Source of the DNA: Narthecium ossifragum
Taxonomy: Eukaryota > Streptophyta > Magnoliopsida > Dioscoreales > Nartheciaceae
NCBI GenBank assembly: GCA_963920575.1
Contig: OY986971.1
Location: 12,824,492 to 12,888,491 of the forward strand
Length of the DNA stretch: 64,000 bases
Reading direction: 5' to 3'
In this document: positions 31,739 through 42,736 of the stretch, in pieces
How positions within the stretch are numbered: the first letter of the stretch is position 1
Layout of the letters: each line of letters opens with the position of its first letter
Notes under the pieces: generated by a model
Databases searched by the model: none
Told to the model about the DNA's origin: nothing
What the model saw: only the letters and a program-made list of their open reading frames with translations
Position numbers and translations under genes: made by a program

Positions 31739-33572
31739 AAACAAGCCTCCCCCACTCGGATTAGATCTGGGCCATTGATTTTGCTCAGCTGGCATCAAAG
31801 GATCGATCCTCATAGGGTGAAGGATCGATCATTCGCTTCGTGTGATCGCTGGTCCCGTGAAGGATCGATCCTCCCATAGGAAAGGATCGATCTTTTCTTC
31901 TTGAATTCTGGCTGCGCCCCGATGAAGATCGATCCTTCCCAGGGTGAAGATCGATCCTTCAGAACTTGCGTTCTGTCACTGAGAAAATGCGCAAAAATGA
32001 TCGATCCTCTCATGCCATAGGATCGATCCTTGTTGTCCTGATTGGCTCCTTCTTAAAGCACTTCAAAGGATCGATCCTTCATCAATACAGGATCGATCTT
32101 CTTCATAAAAACTGGCCCGAATGACATCGTTTAAGCTCGGAACTTGATCCAATCCTCGTTGAGGGTACTTGTACCTGTAATAGGGTAAAATCCATCAGTA
32201 AGGCCTTGCTCGGAGACTAATAAGGCCAAGTTAAAAGGGTGATTTATGCACTTTTCACGTCTTATCACCCACCAACTACAGCCAGTCCATAAAAAAGACA
32301 GCATGTTACGGGAAACAACCCCGGCAACCAAGTCTAACAGTACAACGTGTTAAACTACACATCCCGGAAGTCGTCACTCTCCTGGTGCACCACTACCCCT
32401 CATTATGGGGCTATCATGCTCAAGAATATGTACAAGTTATAAAGCGGTAAAGAAAACCGCATAAGTGAAGCCCCGCAAGCAAAACCCATTGAAAACGCCT
32501 CTCAGCCACCAAAGAGATCGATCTCTCTACCAGAGAAGATCGAGCTTCTTAGTGCTTGGAAAGCCTCGTCCCAGTCAACCGAAAGGGATCGATCTTCTCC
32601 ACCAGAAGGATCGATCTTTTTCGTGACTCGAACCCCACCCATGCCAACCAAGAAAAGATCGATCTTCTCCAACAAAAGATCGATCCCGCACGGGCTGAGC
32701 ATGACGTCCCACAAATGATCGATCTTTTAAGGAAAGATCGATCTGAATGGGTTCACCAGCGGACCGCCAGTGAGAAATACCGTCGGAAAACTCCATCAAA
32801 CCCCACAAAAACCTTGGGATCTGGTAGTACGAAGGATCACCAGTCCAAAACCGATGATTTCATTGAAAATAAACTTGTACATAATCAGATCTAAGCAAAA
32901 CAAACCACATCCAAGCTCAAACTCACAAAATCCGAAAAAACATGTAGGTAGGATCCCTACCTAGACTAAAGCAGCTTCAATCCCAGCTGCTAAGCCTCGG
33001 ATCGTCCTCAATCTCCTCCAAATCCAGCCGGATCTCAACTCAAGAACGCGGATTTCAAAAGAGAAACAAAGAAGGGGGTCTCGTTCGTTTTATAGACGGA
33101 CAAACAGCCTTATGAGAGATCGATCTCTTCTCAAAAAGAGATCGATCTTTCATGACAAACCGACTTAATTTTCTTGCGCTAAAAGATTGATCTCCTTAGC
33201 AAGGGAAGATCGATCCCCTTCGCCCAGAAAGCTAGACTTGGGCTAAAACACAAGCCCAAGTTAGAATCTTTCGATCCCGGGTCCACCTAACCGTTCTAAT
33301 CAAATATTAACACAAACACGGTCAGTGTGTGCACACGCGAGTGTGAAACAAACCGATAAGGCGCAATTTATAAAATTGCCCTTGCGGCCCAAGAAACAAT
33401 GCGATCTATCAGATCACGCGCTCGACGCGAAACAAGCAAACGAGCCACGGGCCCGACCCAGCTAGTCGACCCAGGAGTAGAGGGATAGGTCCTCACATCC
33501 TAATACCCTTAAAGGAAATCTCGTCCTGAGATTCGATAAAGGTAGGGCTTGGAAACAGAAAAAGAAGCTACA

Positions 33573-34222
33573 CTAGAAGACTTGACAAAGGTTACCTCGA
33601 GAAGAAAACAAATGTGGATACTCCTGCCGCATGCGCGCCTTGCGCTCCCAGGTCATCTCCTCGACGCCTCTATGCCTCCACAGTACCTTGACCAAGGGAA
33701 ACGTCTTGCCCCGTAAGACCTGATCCCTCCGGTCAAGTACCCAAACTGGCTGCTCAACGAACGTCGTGTCTGTCTCAAGCTCGATGTCATCCACCCTGGT
33801 GATATGAGACTGGTCCGGGTGATACTTCCTCAACATCGACACATGGAATGTCAGATGCACAGCTGACATGTGCTGAGGAAGATCCAGGCTGTAAGCTACC
33901 TCGTCAATTCTCTCTAGGATCTCGAACGGCCCGACGAACCTCGGCGCCAACTTACCACCTCTGCCAAACCTGACTGACCCTCTATACGGCGATGCTCGCA
34001 AGAACACTCTATCGCCGACTGCAAACTCCAACGGTCGTCGCCTCTAATCTGCATAACTCTTCTGCCGGCTCTGAGCCGTCAGAAGTCTCTGCCTGATCTG
34101 CATTAGCCTCTCTGACGACCGTCTGACGATGTCTCGACTGGTGAGTGGTGCCTCTCCAACCTCTGTCCAGCATACTGGGGAACGACACGGCCTACCGTAT
34201 AACGCCTCGAAAGGTGATTGAA
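33573..34222 (-). pseudogene. Tekay pol C-terminus: integrase end and chromodomain-like tail
   Basis: The piece starts inside integrase at SPFEALYGRPCRSPVCW and continues through IRQRLLTAQSRQKSYAD, an in-frame TAG (near 34044) and LEFAVGDRVFLRASPYRGS. It ends with the tail common in Tekay/Del chromoviruses (VWVLDRRDQVLRGKTFPLVK, VLWRHRGVEEMTWER). In this family the tail is thought to tether integrase to chromatin. Only about 210 residues remain; RT and the integrase core are gone. One stop and the 5' truncation make it non-functional. Confidence 0.85.
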
Positions 34223-34384
34223 CAAGCAGTTTAAGTGAAGAACATAAAATCCGAAAATTAGATGAGGAAAAGATGCCTAAATCAGGATTAAATCCAATGA
34301 AAACCCAATGAAACTTCAATTAGATATTAAGCAATCCTAGAAGAACATTCTAGCACAAAGAAACCAAAAAAAAATCAAACTAAA
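34223..34384. other. unassigned segment beside Tekay truncation
   Basis: AT-rich sequence between the truncated Tekay pol and a solo LTR. It continues after the LTR at 35843. No family was recognised. Confidence 0.3.
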
Positions 34385-35837
34385 TGATGAGTGCATGAAA
34401 GTGCACTCTAAATAGCCTTATAACCATCTCAATTGCTAGATTATTATCCTTAATCAACATCTTTATTACTATTTTTATATCTATATGTTGCTTCATATAG
34501 TTGTTTGGAAAATGCAGGAAAAAGGAGTAAAGAAGCTGAAAATATTACATGGATCAATTTGAAAGATTAAACTGTACCTGCTCATGAAGAACCAGATGAT
34601 GTGCTATATATGATTGGAAAGATCTTGAAGTCTAGTTTCGGGAGAATTTTACGGTTCGTGATTTAGAGCTTCATAGAGGAAGTTACATTGTTTTTCGTAC
34701 AAGTGCGCAGTGCTGAATGAATAGTGACGGTCGACCGCCAGATCTCACGGTCGACCGTCGCGCTCAAAAATTCCCCCGAACGACCATCGCATTGACCGTC
34801 ACATGCAAAAATTCCCACGGTTGACCGTTGCATCATCCTTGGCATCGACCGTCAGCCTCTGTTAAAGAAAATTCTTCTCAGGGTCGATGCGAAGATCGAC
34901 CGTCGCTCTTCCAAATTATTTTGTACAGTTGACGGTCGACCGTGAGATCTCACGGTCGACCGCCAGATCAGCAGGGAGTGTATAATGAGCTGGATCTAAC
35001 CCGAGTTTAGGCCTATAAATAGGATACTTAGGGTTATCAAAGGGGATCTTTTGGAGGACTTTTCTGGAGCATCTGGAGGAGAGGAAGTCGCGTTAGGGTT
35101 TTGTTTTCTTCGTCTTTCTTTCTTTATTTTTCTTTGAACACTTTTGTCGTCTTCATGATGAACATGAGTGGCTAGTTTCTTCTCTAAGGTACCGATATAG
35201 CCCTAACTGAATCATTCTATGTTATTGGATCATATTTATTTAATCAGTTTATTTTCCTTGTTTCATTCATTATTATAACTGAGATCTTAAATACCTTTAT
35301 ATGGCCAATAAAAGTATTATAGATTGTTTTATGTGAGATTGGGCGAGGGTTCATTCCCTAATCTTGCAGGATCTATGAATGAATGAGTTTATGTCGAGGC
35401 CGGGTTCAAGCTAAGAGTATTCTTGGTTCATAATTGTTCTTCAGAGCTTAATAGATTCTTGGTTAACACTTAGTTATGGGTTCATTAGCTAGGGTTAATT
35501 GAGGGTACTTGGTGAAGACCGCGGCCGAACGGATCATCATACTGGAAGAATGAGCCCTTTGAATTAAACTGAAATCTCGATTGATTCAATGCATAGAATG
35601 AGGATGTTATGGTGAAATCGGAACCTTAGTATTCATCCATCATATTTCCATCCTTTTCTTATTTCGTTATTAAATCATCTATTTTCGAGACTTCATATTT
35701 CTATTTTTCCTTTCCTTTTTTTCTTTCTTTTCTGTTCTCTAATAATCTCTACAAATCTCTGTGGGTACGATACTCGTCTTGCTGCTATACTGATTGCACC
35801 GATTCGTATACTTGCAAGATATAAAATTTATTCATCA
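34385..35837 (+). mobile_element. solo LTR, Athila-like
   Basis: A single 1453-bp LTR beginning TGATGAGTGCATGAAAGTGC and ending TTATTCATCA, with CTAAA duplicated at 34380-34384 and 35838-35842. The start resembles other Athila LTRs here. TATAAATA at 35014-35021. It has palindromes of the GGTCGACC type. Confidence 0.85.
34728..34975. repeat. CGGTCGACC palindrome cluster in solo Athila LTR
   Basis: About eight CGGTCGACCG-type words, the same vocabulary as the Tekay-like solo LTR at 11218-11575 and not that of the other Athila LTRs. It lies upstream of the TATA box. Confidence 0.85.
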
Positions 35838-35842
35838 CTAAA

Positions 35843-36029
35843 CCATAAACTTAGCTCGACGCAAGCTAAACGCAAGATCCCTATCTTACTATGCTAATAT
35901 GCCGCTAAACCATAGTCAAACCAGCTCCTCCCTCGTCGTCGTCGCCCTTAGGCTCGTCGGGGAATGCCAGGCTTCTCTCTCTCTCACACAGCTTCACCCA
36001 CGATCGGAAGGAAGAAGAAGAAGAAGGGT
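35843..36029. other. unassigned segment
   Basis: Partly GC-rich, with GTCGTCGTCGCC and a GAAGAAGAAG run. A 74-codon frame here has no recognisable domain. Confidence 0.3.
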
Positions 36030-36120
36030 TGTGAGGACCTGTCCTCCTACTCCTGGATCTGAGTCGGTCCACAGCTTCACCCTCGTCGTCGTCCCTATCT
36101 TACTCCTGGCCCGTGGCTCA
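36030..36120 (+). mobile_element. start of a Tekay-type LTR, cut by element X
   Basis: TGTGAGGACCTGTCCTCC is the start of a Tekay-type LTR, and TACTCCTGGCCCGTGGCTC matches the next conserved part, after an apparent short insertion. Element X begins at 36121. The rest of this LTR would lie beyond X, outside the window. Confidence 0.55.
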
Positions 36121-36544
36121 TGACACGCCTTGAAAAGTATCGTAAGGTTAACAAGTACGCTAAAATTAGAAATTTATAATCTGAATCACTAACTCACTAC
36201 TTTAGATAACAATGAATCCGAGTCGGTCCACATGGAAAAGAAGTATTAAGTCTAATTACCTCGTATAGTTCTAAATCAAAAGATTCATAAAGGAAATGAT
36301 TTTTTGGGTTTAAATTACTCTTAACTAAGATTAAACTAATTCAAAATAATAATAAGATAAACGGCCAAGAGATTTCTAATCCGTAATAAAGAACTAACTA
36401 GGTCTTCCTAACATAAGAGCAAATCAATTGAGCATTAACGGTTTTAACTAGTCGAAAGGTGAATGGCTAGAACCCCTACCGCTCAACTAAGATCCGTACA
36501 ATCTTTAGTCGACAATGATATCATCAAAGAATGGATATTGGTAC

Positions 36545-36790
36545 ATAATCAAGATGGTTCTAGCACATTGAGATCGATAAATAGAATGTATCAAGGATTA
36601 GAAGTTACCCTAGTGGTTCTGGCACTAGCGTAGTGGTACTGGCACTTACGAAATCCCTAATCTTAAATTAAGATGAATAACAGATTAAGAAGTGGTTATG
36701 ATGGTTCTGGCATTATGTGTAATGGTTCTAGCATTACAAAACCCTTGATCTCGAGAAGGAAATCCTCACATCCATGGTTCTAGCATAGAT
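36545..36790 (-). repeat. six stem-loops with GGTTCTRGC loops in X LTR
   Basis: Loops on + start at 36556, 36615, 36635, 36703, 36724 and 36776 (GGTTCTAGC, GGTTCTGGC or GGTACTGGC). Arms pair around each, for example TGTAAT and ATTACA at 36718-36738, CTAGT and ACTAG at 36610-36628, TCAA and TTGA at the first. Arms differ between copies. Confidence 0.8.
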
Positions 36791-37249
36791 GTTTTGATGA
36801 GAATCTCTAATCTCAAGCCCTAACATGCTTAAGACCTAAATCTAGGGCATATAAGAACAAATCATTCATCCACACTATTAAAATCACACCAATAGATATA
36901 AAGAGAATAAGAATCATCCATTCAAACCATTAGAATATGTTTACATGCTCAAATCCATAGGAAACCCTAGAAATATTCCTTATTACATCATAGAAATCCC
37001 TAGCCTAGGGTTTAGTTACTCATCTTAGGAAGGAGAGCCGTTGATGAAGGTTACTGCCACACCCCACCCATGGATCTTCTACCAAAGATCTCACCAAATT
37101 TATGAAAAAGAAACAAAGAAAAACCCTAAGAGATGAAGGAAATTCGTCTATGGAAGGCTGCCAAAAATCCCCCAAAAAGGTCTATTTATAGGCCTAAGAT
37201 AAACCCTAACTCGGATCAGATCTCAGCCATTAATATTTCCCACATCGCC

Positions 37250-37451
37250 AAAAGAGATCGATCGTCTTTGGGCTCATATCGATCTTCTTCTCACGGATGA
37301 CTGAAATGTCTAGGTTCGGATCAATCTGGTTTGTCTCAGATCGATCTGGATAAAAAGTGATCTCTGTCAACTCTCTGTCATACTAAAAGTAGCGGCCAGT
37401 CGGCTGATACAAAAATCAAATCGATCTGGATTGCATCATCCGATCGATCGC
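37250..37451. repeat. GATCGATC/GATCGATCTGG zone in X LTR
   Basis: Several GATCGATC and AGATCGATCTGG words upstream of the X TATA box, more decayed than in A. Y inserted at its end. Confidence 0.75.
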
Positions 37452-38905
37452 TGATGAGTCACTAAATATTCATACTTAAACCCCTTAATTTATACTTAAA
37501 CCCCTTAATTTACCTTTGTTAGGCTTAGAGTATTTGTATTTGATAGTTTGTTAGTTGATTTCAGGTTTAATCATGCTTTGAAAAGAAATGCAAGAAATTC
37601 GGTTAATATGCTGAAATACACTGCTCTGTCGACTGTTAGCACAATATTCACCAGAAATTATCCTTATGTCTAAATATTCTGAAATTTGAATGACAGCTAG
37701 TAGACATCAAGACCTACAAGTTTCATGTTGAACACTTTCAGAGATTCCAGATGGATTGATAGCAGTTTGGGAAAAGATGAAGATATTTAGCTGCTGGAAG
37801 ACTGGTCCGTCAATGCGCGGGAGGATATTCGCCAAATATTTTAGTTAAGTCCAAATATTGCAAACTCTTCGGGAGAGGATAGAAGACTTCCAAATCTACA
37901 TCTTTTGTGTTGGACTCATTCTCAAATTTCGAACCAGTTGAGCCCAATCGCGATTGGAAGAAGCTGTCAGGGTTGAACCAGGAATTCCGAGTTGTACTTG
38001 AGGTCTAACTTAACCCTAAACCCTAATTCCGGGAATTAACATATTAAAAGGGTTTTGTTAGCCAAAAACCAGAGGCCCTCATAGAGAGAAAGAGAGGAAT
38101 TCATATTGGAGAAGAAGACGGAGATGCGGTGTGGATCCCTAACCTTCTTCATCAAATACATGGATCTCATCCAAAAGATGAGTGGCTAAACTCTATACTT
38201 AGGGATCTCATGAAGCTTTAGTGTAGCTTCCTTGTATTTTCTAGTTTGATTCTTGTATCTTTTCAAAGACATGATCTTATGAATATGGTTTTATTTTATA
38301 AAGAGTTGAGGGAACAGAGTTCCTCAACGTATATTCAGACCTACTTGATTGCTGAGCTTGATGGTAGAGATTCGTAGGATGGTTTTTATGTTGCTTTTGT
38401 GTATGCCTTTGAGATACTCTATGCTAGATGAAGATAGGTTATACTCAGATTAAGTTCGAAGACAATCTATGCTAAGTTTGGATAGGTTATGCCTTAGGGA
38501 AGCAATAGCATTATTTTAGGGATTCATGTAAGCTTAAGAAGCTATGAATCCATAATGTCGAGATAAGAGACAAGAGGATAATTAGAGAGTACAGGAAGTG
38601 AAACTAAAGTGGATTGAGTAATCCCTAGGTTTTCTCTCATTGATCTATTTTAATTTCGTTAATCGCGTTTTTAATTAGTTTTAATTAATCAATTTCTAAA
38701 AACCCTAAATCAATCCTTCTTCGCTTTAGGATTAGAGTGTTGAGAGTTAATTCTGATTTCTTCGTTTGTTAAACAAGTTTTCCCTGAGGATCGACCCCGT
38801 ATTTCACCATTATTCTATCTTCTTAATTTAGTGCTGAAAGAAAGGTTTATAAATTTCTAAATTGCGTTTTACATCTGTTTTAACGACGACGTTTGTGAGC
38901 GATCA
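37452..38905 (+). repeat. 5' LTR of Y
   Basis: Starts TGATGAGTCACTAAATATTC, ends GTGAGCGATCA. It holds a 20-bp tandem duplication (ACTTAAACCCCTTAATTTAT) near its start that the 3' LTR lacks. Its TATA box reads TATTAAAA (38042-38049), while the 3' LTR has TATAAAAA at 45258-45265. Confidence 0.9.
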
Positions 38906-38910
38906 ATTTT

Positions 38911-38928
38911 TGGCGCCGTTGCCGGGGA
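38911..38928 (+). other. primer binding site of Y (tRNA-Asp)
   Basis: TGGCGCCGTTGCCGGGGA, identical to the PBS of A, five bases after the 5' LTR. Confidence 0.9.
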
Positions 38929-39104
38929 TGATTTTGATTTTTCAAAGAAGTTTCTGATTTTTCTCTTTGCTCTTTTTCTAGGCATAGTTAGGTTTTTATT
39001 TTCAGTTATTTTTCGTTTACTTTTAGGAATTTTTCTGACAATTCTCGGGATTTTCGTAGCATTAAAGCAACAGTTTTTTTGGAGAAGAAGCTTTCTGCAA
39101 CTCG

Positions 39105-39190
39105 GATTACCGACCGATCGGCCTACCAGGTGAGCGATCGGAAGGCCTACCGATCGATCGGCCATCTTCCTGATCGATCGGACGCGCGTC
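39105..39190. repeat. CGATCGATCGG palindromes in Y leader
   Basis: Words such as CCGACCGATCGG, GAGCGATCGG, CGATCGATCGG and TGATCGATCGG lie between PBS and gag start. This is a third palindrome type, in the leader and not in the LTR. Confidence 0.75.
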
Positions 39191-39311
39191 ACTCAGGTAT
39201 GTTTTCTTCACCTAAACTTGCACTTTTTGCTGTGGCATTCCGTGGTTTTCTCCTCTCCTTCGAAACTTCTGTTTTCTTTTTCTTTTCTTTGTGGTGTGTG
39301 GTTGACAGTAT

Positions 39312-42300
39312 ATGCAAGGTAGGCGATCATTAAGTTTTCCATTGACACCTTTAGATCCTGAGATTGCAAACACTCTTAGATCCATCCGCCAGGAGTCATT
39401 TCGTCAAAGATCTTCACAAGTTGATATTCCTGAACTACATCTTGATTCTTTCTACACCATGATGCAAGGAAATAATAATGGGAATGGGGGGAACAATGAG
39501 AACAATAACCATATAGAAGGCCCAATTAGGAATCATTTTCTGCCTGGACCTTTCACATATGCCTCCTGTATTAATCCACCTCCTATTAATGCTACTCATT
39601 ATGAGATTAAGCCCAATTGGATTACAGCTTTACCTTCTTTTTATGGGCGTGAAAATGAGGATCCTTATGGTCATATTGTTAGCTTCCTTGAACTTCTTTC
39701 CATGTTCAAACTCCAGCATTTTAATGATGATGCCTTTAGACTCAAGCTCTTCCCTTTTTCTTTGAAAGACAAGGCTAGACATTGGCTTCATAATTTAGCT
39801 CCAAATTCGATTTCAACATGGGACCAACTTCAGGATGCCTTTCTTAAGAAATATTTCCCGATCATTAAAACGCAAAATTATCGAACCATGATTATTTCTT
39901 TCAAGCAAAATGAAGATGAGATGTTTCATGAAGCTTGGGAAAGATTTAAGGATCTTCTTAGAGAGTGTCCCCATCATGAGGTACCTGAGTGGCAGTTAGC
40001 CCATTCATTCTATAATGGTCTTAATGATCGTTATAGGACAATGGTCGAAGCCTGCTGCGGGGGTGTTGTTCTTAGTAAGCCATGGCCTGCTCTTTGGGAA
40101 ATGTATGATAACCTTGCTGAAAATTCATAACACAAAGCCTCAGTTTCTAAGAGTCGGTCTACCACTGTTCGTAATTCTCGGGGAATTCATGAAATTTCTG
40201 AATTCCAAAGTCTCTCCGCACAAGTAGCCCTCCTAACCAAAGATTTGAACCAGTTGAAAACAGGCCAATCTCTTGCTCAACAATTGCCTAACACTTCTCT
40301 TGGACCCTGTGGCCTTTGTCTTAACTCTGGTCATCATATCACTGATTGTCATCTGGCCCCCAATTTCCCTGACTTTGTTCAGGAACTTGCCAACGCTACA
40401 TATGGTTTCTCCAAACCTCAGAACAACCCTTATTCTAATACCTACAATCCAGGTTGGAGAAATCATCCTAATTTTAGTTGGAAGCCACAACAGTCAAGTA
40501 ACTTTCAAGGCCAAAACAATACATCCAATACTTCTACTTTCAAATACCCACTAAAACCCTCTGCAAATCCAAATCCTGGGTACCCGCCACATTATCTGTA
40601 GAATACGCCTCAGCCTTCTCCTGCTGAACCATCTGATGAACCCACTTTGAGTTCCATCCTTGTAGTCATAAATGAAAATTTTAGTGGAATGAGAAGTGAC
40701 CTAAAAAGTGATATCTCTAAAATTCAGAATAATGTGTCTAGAATAGAGAACCAGTGTAATTCTAATACCCAATCCATTGCTAAACTTGAGAATTCACTGG
40801 GCCAACTTTCTAACACTATAGCCAAAAGAGAGGAAGGTCACTTGCCAAGTCAACCTGTAACAAACCCCAGAGGCCAGCACTATGTAGGAAGCCAAAACTT
40901 TGAGAGTGCCAAAGCCGTGGTGACCCTCAGAAGTGGTAAAACAGTAGATGACCAAATAGGTGAACCTGTCAGTACGGACGATCAAACGCCCGATCCACCG
41001 ATCAATTGTCCAACTCAAGATTACTCTTCTCTTCCACCTAATTATAATCCAACTGATTCTAGAGAGCCTGATCCAGCTAAATACATTCCAAAAGTGCCAT
41101 TTCCTGCAGCCCTTAAGGACCCGTACCCAAGCATCAAAGCTCGAAGAGCTAATGAGGAAATCCTTAAAACGTTCAAACATGTCAACATCAACATACCCTT
41201 GCTTCAGGCTATTCGTCAGATCCTTTCGTATGCCAAGTTTCTTAAGGACCTGTGCACTCATAAACGCCTGACAAAATACAAAGGGGACAAGAAAATCCTT
41301 TTACCTGAACAAGTCAGTTCGATTTTGAAACATGACACCCCACCCAAATTGAAAGACACTGGTACTCCTACCATACCCTGTTGCATAGGAGACTACCAGA
41401 TTGATGGTGCCCTTCTCGACCTAGGAGCCAGTGTTAATATTTTGCCCTACTACCTTTATAAGGAATTTGGGATGGAAGAACTCCAACCGACACCGATCAG
41501 CCTATAATTGGCTGATAGATCCATTAGGACTCCTAGAGGCATTGTAGAAGATGTTTTAGTGAAGGTGGACAACTTCTTTTTCCCGGTCGACTTTGTCGTC
41601 TTGGATATAGAACCCGCTGTTCATTGTAAAAAAATCATGCCTATCATCTTAGGACGTCCCTTTTTGGCTACAGCAAATGCGAATATCAACTGTCGAACTG
41701 GTGTCATGGATGTCTCTTTTGGTAATATGCATGTTAAACTGAACATCTTTAAGACTACATGTTTGCCTGAGCGTGAGAATGAATGCTTTCGTGTTGATAG
41801 TTTGACTGACTGCTGTGATGATAAATCTCATGTTATAATGATTGATAGATTATCTGAGATTTTGAGAGATTATGACTCTGACGATGATGATGATGATGAT
41901 GGTGATGCTACACTGCACAATGATAGAGTATCTGAGATTTTGAAGGAATATGATTCTGACAATGATGATTATAATGTTGAATAACATAATGCTAGATTGG
42001 CTGTGATTCTAAAGGAGTATGAGTTTGAGGATTCGGAGGATGATGATGTTGAAGTGGAAAATGATAGGCTATCTGATATCGTAAATGCCTATGCTTTTGA
42101 TTCTGATGATGATGTTAATTTGAACACTACACAATCGAAATATGATATCAAAACACACATCTTGCCCGACCAATCACTCGATCGGCATACTGTGGAGACA
42201 AAAACTATTTTTGGGATGGTTGAACCCCTTTCACCGCTATCTTTTACTCCCGCACCTATGATAGATACGGGCCAATTGTGTGCTTATTATGCCGACACTC

Positions 42301-42674
42301 ACCTTTGCACAGATGCGGCAGTGTATCCTAAGGTTGAGCCACCTCCTTTTTTCTCTATATCTGCACCATCATCACTGCTTTCACCGCGTCTTTTATCTAT
42401 ATTTGACCTTTCACTTCCGATTCACCTGATTGATAGTTTCACTATTCTGGAGGACACATACTGTAGACCGGGGTGCAAGATGAAACATTACGATAGGTTG
42501 CCTTTTATAGAGGGTGGGGTCTCTAGTTCTCTTGTTGGGAGGAAAAACTTTGTTAGCCTACATCATCAACTACTGGATTTACTGTGGGGTTGGGTTTGGT
42601 TTCAAGCATTATATGGAGGAAATTATTTTAAGTGGGGTGATCGATTCCGTCATTTAGACGGATCCATGCTATAA
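39312..42674 (+). pseudogene. Athila gag-protease with acidic tail, four in-frame stops
   Basis: One frame of 1120 codons with stops at 40128, 40599, 41505 and 41982 and no frameshift. It contains gag (FRLKLFPFSLKDKARHWLHN), zinc knuckle CGLCLNSGHHITDC, a coiled stretch (IAKLENSLGQLSNTIAKREE), the protease motif DLGASVN and the following LADRSIRTPRGIVEDVLVK, then an acidic tail. RT, RNase H and integrase are absent. Two stops align with Gln codons in paralogues (NSQ in A at the first; LQLVDRS in A and LQLADRS in X at the third), so CAA became TAA. The other two also fit CAG/CAA to TAG/TAA. The product would assemble particles and process gag but needs enzymes from another element. Confidence 0.9.
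41835..42120 (+). repeat. acidic tandem repeats at Y gag-protease end
   Basis: Four diverged modules of about 25-30 codons (DRLSEILRDYDSDDD, DRVSEILKEYDSDND, ARLAVILKEYEFEDSED, DRLSDIVNAYAFDSDDD) occupy the place where pol begins in autonomous elements. Confidence 0.8.
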
Positions 42675-42684
42675 TGGCACCTTT

Positions 42685-42736
42685 TCGGGAAGTCGAGCGA
42701 AGACTTAAAATTGCGCGCTTTTTTTGAGGCAACCCA
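42685..42736 (+). other. conserved post-coding motif of Y
   Basis: AAGTC-GAGCGAA-GACTT hairpin, then TTAAA, then GCGCTTTTTTTGAGGCAACC and CA. It is a degraded copy of the motif found intact in A, X and Z. Confidence 0.7.

Larger units (their letters stand above)
18255..32267 (-). mobile_element. nearly complete Athila-type gypsy retrotransposon (element A)
   Basis: A 14,013-bp element on - with two 1575-bp LTRs (30693-32267 is 5', 18255-19829 is 3'), TG..CA ends and a CCCAC duplication at 18250-18254 and 32268-32272. It has a tRNA-Asp PBS, gag-pol, a separate ORF2 downstream, and two PPT-like tracts. I count about 15 differences between the LTRs (about 1%), so insertion is recent; at 1.3e-8 per site per year this is roughly 0.4 million years, which depends wholly on that rate. 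It lies inside a Tekay LTR. Confidence 0.95.
30693..32267 (-). repeat. 5' LTR of element A
   Basis: Same layout as the 3' LTR, 1575 bp, shifted by 12,438 bases. Ends directly before the PBS. Most differences from the 3' LTR are transitions. Confidence 0.95.
17190..34222 (-). mobile_element. Tekay-type gypsy element, 3' LTR and pol end (truncated)
   Basis: The 3' LTR is split by element A into 17190-18254 and 32268-33497, about 2290 bp once the inserted element and one TSD are removed. Its ends are TGTGAGGACC (sense start at 33497) and CGGGGCGCAACA (sense end at 17190), close to the LTR at 58775-61152. Sense internal sequence adjoins it at 33498 and runs into the pol C-terminus. The element is truncated near 34222, so its 5' LTR is missing. 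Bases flanking the left end are CTCGG. A TATA-like box is at 33088-33094. Palindromes of GATCGATC type lie at 32510-32760 and 33110-33220. Confidence 0.85.
36121..37451 (-). repeat. 3' LTR of X, first part
   Basis: Sense end GGCGTGTCA at 36121. TATA box (TATAAATA) at 37183-37190. Stem-loop array 36545-36790 downstream, palindrome zone 37250-37451 upstream. The remainder, with sense start TGATAAGACTTGAAAAG, is at 46127-46486. Confidence 0.85.
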
